From assembly GCA_029936315.1 (NCBI GenBank), contig JAPYTD010000027.1, forward strand, positions 1,414 to 56,868: 55,455 nt of DNA. The letters are read 5' to 3'. This document shows, piece after piece, positions 55,325 through 55,455 of this stretch. Both the position numbers and the translations under genes were made by a program. The stretch's first letter is position 1, and every line of letters starts with the position of its first letter. The notes beneath the pieces are model-generated. The model did no database searches. It was given only the letters and a program-made list of their open reading frames with translations, and was not told the DNA's origin. The DNA is from Planctomycetota bacterium (GTDB taxonomy: Bacteria > Planctomycetota > UBA1135 > UBA2386).

Positions 55325-55455
55325 GGTCCTTGCAGCTGCTCCCAACGCCCGAATGCACCTACGTAAGTAACAGAACAAGCAACATCCATCTGTCCAGCAC
55401 AGTGTTGGGCTACCCTTTGAACCGTGCGGCGTCCTAGCTCGCACTTTCCCCAACG
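55325..55455. other. Window end, no gene recognised
   Basis: The last 131 bases after the sialidase-like stop contain no recognised feature. Confidence 0.4.

Overview
The window is 55 kb of GC-rich bacterial chromosome and most resembles a planctomycete. Pointers are the kelch protein with the C-terminal domain seen in many secreted planctomycete proteins, a metallophosphoesterase-LamG-dockerin-like exoprotein, a DUF1080 lipoprotein, many large secreted hypotheticals, an ECF sigma/anti-sigma pair and N-terminal zinc-ribbon membrane proteins. Assignment to a Saltatorellus/Poly30-like lineage is a guess from style, not a computed placement. No phage, IS element or CRISPR array was seen; gene order looks like ordinary core chromosome with a few decaying spots.

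Layout. 1-10.6 kb: end of an unknown gene, a polytopic glycosyltransferase-like protein, fructose-1,6-bisphosphatase, a kelch protein, a MoaD-MoaE fusion, leucyl aminopeptidase and a metallophosphoesterase exoprotein. 10.6-17.4 kb: acetyl-CoA synthetase, an ACT protein, a two-domain KaiC-like ATPase, a histidine-phosphatase-like protein, an SGNH-like hydrolase and a rhomboid protease. 17.4-23.5 kb: a minus-strand chaperone block, groEL2-groES-groEL1 then dnaJ-grpE-fmdB-like. 23.6-32.4 kb: NPCBM and VWA proteins, a DUF4212/ActP-type symporter pair, a di-haem peroxidase, an aldose epimerase lipoprotein and a small membrane protein. 32.4-42.2 kb: the most unusual part, with two genes interrupted by in-frame UGA, pckA, tRNA-Arg, an IMPACT protein and remnants of a truncated lipoprotein and a mercuric-reductase-like oxidoreductase. 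42.2-55.4 kb: an ECF sigma/anti-sigma/exported-protein operon, hslU, two zinc-ribbon membrane proteins, uvrB-uvrC and a sialidase-like protein.

Main discovery. On the minus strand at 33073-32486 one reading frame runs from a signal peptide with a strong ribosome binding site through two consecutive HMA-like (heavy-metal-associated, ferredoxin-fold) domains to a TAG stop. It is broken only by two TGA codons. Each TGA lies where HMA domains carry the first Cys of their metal-binding CxxC motif, and each is followed at the right distance by a hairpin with the geometry of a bacterial SECIS element (7-bp stem, 5-nt loop with G second). I read this as a secreted selenoprotein with two selenocysteines, one per HMA domain. 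A second, unrelated gene at 42181-41855 (a small protein ending in a CPxC...CPxC zinc ribbon) also has one in-frame TGA, followed by a hairpin whose loop is GGUC. Two independent candidates within 10 kb suggest that the organism decodes UGA as selenocysteine; no sel genes are in the window to prove it.

Metabolic theme. fbp, ATP-type pckA, acs and an ActP-like symporter suggest growth on acetate or other gluconeogenic substrates, although the genes are scattered. The chaperone genes form two adjacent minus-strand units. Much of the remaining content is secreted or envelope proteins of unknown role.
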